From Spirogloea muscicola (Eukaryota > Streptophyta > Zygnematophyceae > Spirogloeales > Spirogloeaceae): a stretch of 30,525 bases of DNA. Below are positions 27,252 through 30,525 of the stretch, one piece after another. Each line of letters starts with the position of its first letter. Within the stretch, counting starts at the first letter, position 1. A program made the position numbers and the translations under genes. Location: assembly GCA_009602725.1 (NCBI GenBank), contig WELB01000375.1, forward strand, positions 44,498 to 75,022. Direction: 5' to 3'. The notes beneath the pieces are model-generated. The model did not search any database, was not told where the DNA came from, and worked only from the letters and a program-made list of their open reading frames with translations.

Positions 27252-30200
27252 TTACACTGTGATGATGGGGCTCGGAAGCTGAGTAATTCCGAGCATGTCA
27301 ACGTCTGGCACAAGCCGGGCCGTTGTTCGTAGGTCTGTCACAATCGTGTCACAGGTATCGTTCGCAGAGATGAGGCCGCGCAAGTGCTTGATGTGCAGCA
27401 CTTCCGGGCTGACATGGGCATCGATGTATGCAGCACGCTCGTGAAAGCGGCCTGCAAACTTGACAGCCGTATGTACCCCTGCCAGCACCACCTCCCCAGT
27501 CCTGGCCATCCACTTCTCACGGAAATATGTCTTGGTAATTCGGTAGGGTATGCGCTGTGCCAAGATGGGGTTGCCTATGTGCGAGGTGGCATTCTCAGGT
27601 AGGCAAAGGCGCACGTCGAACCTGTAGTCGTGAATTCTGAAGTACTTTTGGTCTTTGAATTGCTCCACGATTGTGTCTGCAGCCGCCAAGCTGCCTCGAA
27701 TTGGTCAGGCAACACAAGGCGCCTAGATTGTTGCGGCGTACATCCGTCCTGGTGAGGTCAGCAGTATATGGAGAAGGGGGGAGGGGTTCGAGGCCCTTGC
27801 CAAGAGTCGCGGGGGGCACTGGGTAGAGGTACTCGTCGAGGTCGGAGAAGAGGGTCCACTCCGACAATCCCCTAGTCCTATATATGCAGTCATTTAAGTA
27901 CACTTGCTGGCCGTGATTGTATGCCGGATACTTGCGCTCCTCCCTCACGTCCAACAATGTCATGCGGCCATCCTCAACATATCTCTGTGCTTGTGGAGCA
28001 GCACAGCCCACCTCTTACCACGGTGCCGGCAACTGACTTATTTGAAGGATGCGATGGTGACCATGCAAAGCGTGGCTGTGCGAGCGCAGGGCACATTGAA
28101 GCCCTCAGGTCTGCTAGTTGGCACCCGTGAATGCCACCAAGTCAGCCTAGCCGAGCTAGCCACATGCCGCTACTTGTGGCCATGGATACTGTGTGCTACT
28201 GCAAACGCCAGTGTCTACTCCGTGGGGCATCAGCAAGAGCATGGTACTTGCCTGATACAAATTCAGGAGGTCCGATGTCATGCTGCCCTCTGCCAGGTAA
28301 AACACATAGTGGACGCTGTTGTGCATCAGGTGATCGTGATACCGAAGCCATTCCGCCACCCTTGAGGCATAGATGAAGTCTTTCATGGGAGGTCCGCAGT
28401 ATGAGTATTTGAAGGCTGGAGGAGCCCTGCGACCACAAGCGACAGATGATGACGGGCTCAGCAACCTGGTGAGACCAAAGCTGTTGCTAGGCAGGCCTCA
28501 CCCACAGCCAAAGATGGTGCCCGCCTCTGTCACCACAATGTGCAATTGCTCCAGAGCGTGCCTGCTGGTGCCCGCCGTTGTTGGGGTTTGCAACACATCA
28601 GAAGGTTCTTCTCCATAGACCAACATGTACTCCAGTTCTTGATTTTCCTCCTTCACGCGTAGCTGTGGAGCAAAGCAAGCACAGGTGTCACTAAACACAG
28701 ACTTTTGGATCATTCATTTGCCTCATACTGCAGGGCATCACTGTGACCAGCGTGCCGCAAGTCCTCCGCAATGGTTCGACTGGGCTCAGCTTCGATGCAT
28801 CTTGAGAAGTACGAGCAGGCAGATTGCCTCTGCTCAATCTGCTGGGCAAAAATGTCAGCTCACAAGCCGGCTCACATGGCCATGCCTACGCGACCGCGAG
28901 GGCTAAAGCAGGGGACTCACATTGAGGTCATGAAGTGCGAGGTAAAGCTGCCCTCCTTGCGAGGCGTCAGTGTCATTCGCTAAGAAGTTGCAGTGTATAA
29001 TGAGCGCCTCATATGGCATTTGCATACCATTGCCTGCTGAGTTCACATATCAAGACAGTGAGAGGGGCGACTGCGAGCCTGTGCACTGGAGATTGTGTCA
29101 TGCAATGGACGACAACAAGGGTGCAACATGGACGACAAAGAGGCTACAGTAGGTCTCAAGTGGCCTGGCACTGCATGTTCCCTCGCGTACTAACTTGCAC
29201 ACCGCCATCTGCTTGGCCAGATTGAGAGCCTGAGCGAACCAAGCCAGGGATGACACTCGGCAACCCTGCAACCGGTGAGAGGAGCTGGCCACTTGCCTGG
29301 CCCCATATGGACCGCAGTTCCCCTGACGCCAATATCGCGCAGGTACACTTTGTCTACCTGCAGAAGTATCTTAACACATCAGCGCGCTCGCTCGAGTAGC
29401 AATTCGTGGCAAGGAGCTGCCTGCAGAGGCACGTTGAATGATTCACAGAGATGAACGCCCTGCTGGTCCTGCTTGATGAGATGCCTGGCGCCGCTCGATG
29501 AGAAAGTGAAGTAGGAGCCAGCCGCTCTCGGGCGTCGTCCAGTTCTTTTAGTTGGAGATTGAGGCGAGTGCTCTGCACACGCTGCCTACGTATCTGCCTA
29601 ACATGCAACACGCTGCTTGCTGCGTCTTGCTTGGGCAACGAGGATCGCTGGACACGAACCGGCTCCCTGGAGTACGGCGCCCAAATGCAGAAGTGGGCTG
29701 GATCTCCAAATGCGTCCTGCTCGTGTCCGCCAAGCCAGCAGAGGTCACCCAACGAGGAGCCGAGGTCTGTGAGCTGGCGAAAGGGGGTGCCCCGGCGGCC
29801 CGCTCGGCGAGCAGCAGCCAAGTCGCAGCTGGGACGCTTAGCTGCTCGGGGCCTCCGACGCCATGCTCATCATCAGGTCCAGGACTGCCTGTCCACAGGA
29901 CCATGACACGATCGGAGACCAGCGAGTGGTCCAGTCCACTCACCCTGAGGCTGCGCGCGTGAGTCCCAACGACGGCGAACTCGCCTGGGCCTGTCCTGTA
30001 TGCGCCGACGTGCACATAGACTTGCAGGGCGCCTCCGCTGCGCTCCCGCGTGCGGAAGGGAACAAGCTGGACGCCCGCCAAGGCCTGCGTGCTCTGCAGC
30101 CCCTCTTCATCACCCTCACTGAGCTCCCCGCCGACAGCATCGTCGTCGCCGGCGCCGGCGGTTTCCCACTCTCCGCGTCCTCCGCCGCAGTCTGCGGCGG

Positions 30201-30284
30201 AGTCTGCGGCCTGCGGGACGCCGGCGGGTGGTTGCGGCAGGGCAGCTTCAGCACGCGGGTGAGCGAGGAGGGCGCAGGCGTCCA
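27252..30284 (-). CDS. GT92 (DUF23) family glycosyltransferase, 5' end uncertain
   Basis: Firm exons: 28662-28502 (RVKEENQELEYMLVYGEEP), 28426-28252 (YSYCGPPMKDFIYASRVAEW, LRYHDHLMHNSVHYVFYLAE), then from 27984 (RYVEDGRMTLLDV, WTLFSDLDEYLYP) and the last part to 27252 (KTYFREKWMARTGEVVLAGV, then YIDAHVSPEVLHIKHLRGL). The DLDE is the DXD-type nucleotide-sugar/metal site; EWLRYH and the closing HIKHLRGL are family hallmarks. GT92 enzymes are Golgi galactosyltransferases in plants and animals; the substrate here is unknown. A 5' exon ending at 29944 (AGG|GTGAGT) encodes VYVHVGAYRTGPGEFAVVGT, typical of the N-terminal region; exons between 29943 and 28663 are unresolved. The intron 28251-27985 has a GC donor. 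The frame changes at 27690-27750 by a small intron or a frameshift that I cannot place. No signal anchor is seen, so the start may lie beyond the window. Confidence 0.8.
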
Positions 30285-30525
30285 CGACGGGCCCGCCCTC
30301 GACTGTGCGAGGTGCTGTGGGGGGGCCCGGTCGTCGCCAGAGCCCATGTCACATCGCTCGCGGCAGTACGCTGGAGAGGAGGGCTCGGTGCAAGCTCGCG
30401 GCGAGGAGGGGGCCGGGAGCGTGGGCGCAGCGCCCGCTGCTTGCCCGGGGGCTGCTGCGCTGCAGGGCGCGCGGGAGGCCGAGGACGTGTGGCGGCTTGG
30501 TGGGCGTACCGGCGCGCCGAGCGGG

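Overview
The window is nuclear DNA of a green alga. Four things point there: intron-rich genes with ordinary GT-AG junctions, GC-rich exons with alanine/glycine/proline runs, degenerate plant-type TTTAGGG telomere-like repeats, and plant-lineage families (RUS1/DUF647, AP2/ERF, TALE homeobox, GT92). A trebouxiophyte-like alga is my best guess; the sequence alone does not settle it.

Layout. 1-4000 is gene-poor: short dispersed hairpin repeats, a 3-copy 16-bp tandem repeat, a 154-bp LINE 3' end and GC-rich low-complexity sequence. 4275-8866 (+) is an 11-exon TALE-class homeobox gene; all splice phases close and the model gives about 984 aa, with a TATA box upstream. 10355-12018 (-) is a single-AP2 ERF-type factor, perhaps with a third exon down to 9933. 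13557-16808 (-) is a seven-exon RUS1-like gene (about 546 aa). 17119-20380 (-) is a TMEM131-like gene whose 5' part is missing: a LINE 3' fragment (+) and then a decayed Ty1/copia element (-, 20679-22992) sit where its N-terminal exons should be.

23.1-26.42 kb is a graveyard of LINE 3' ends encoding a nuclease-like C-terminal domain. It includes a roughly 1.04-kb near-palindrome whose 42-bp centre is a member of the hairpin repeat family. About 26.42-26.96 kb is AT-rich and carries a mitochondrial-type tRNA-Phe(GAA) with a broken acceptor stem, probably a nuclear insertion of mitochondrial DNA. 27252 to about 30284 (-) is a GT92 (DUF23) glycosyltransferase gene whose 5' end may lie outside the window.

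The genes do not form a pathway. Two are transcription factors, one is a RUS-family protein, one is a secretory-route membrane protein and one is a putative glycosyltransferase. The unusual content is the repeat architecture: a possible tRNA-derived hairpin SINE family at both ends of the window, LINE-associated loss of the 5' part of a gene, an inverted LINE duplication around a hairpin repeat, and a copia element lacking integrase with a small hairpin at its deletion junction.
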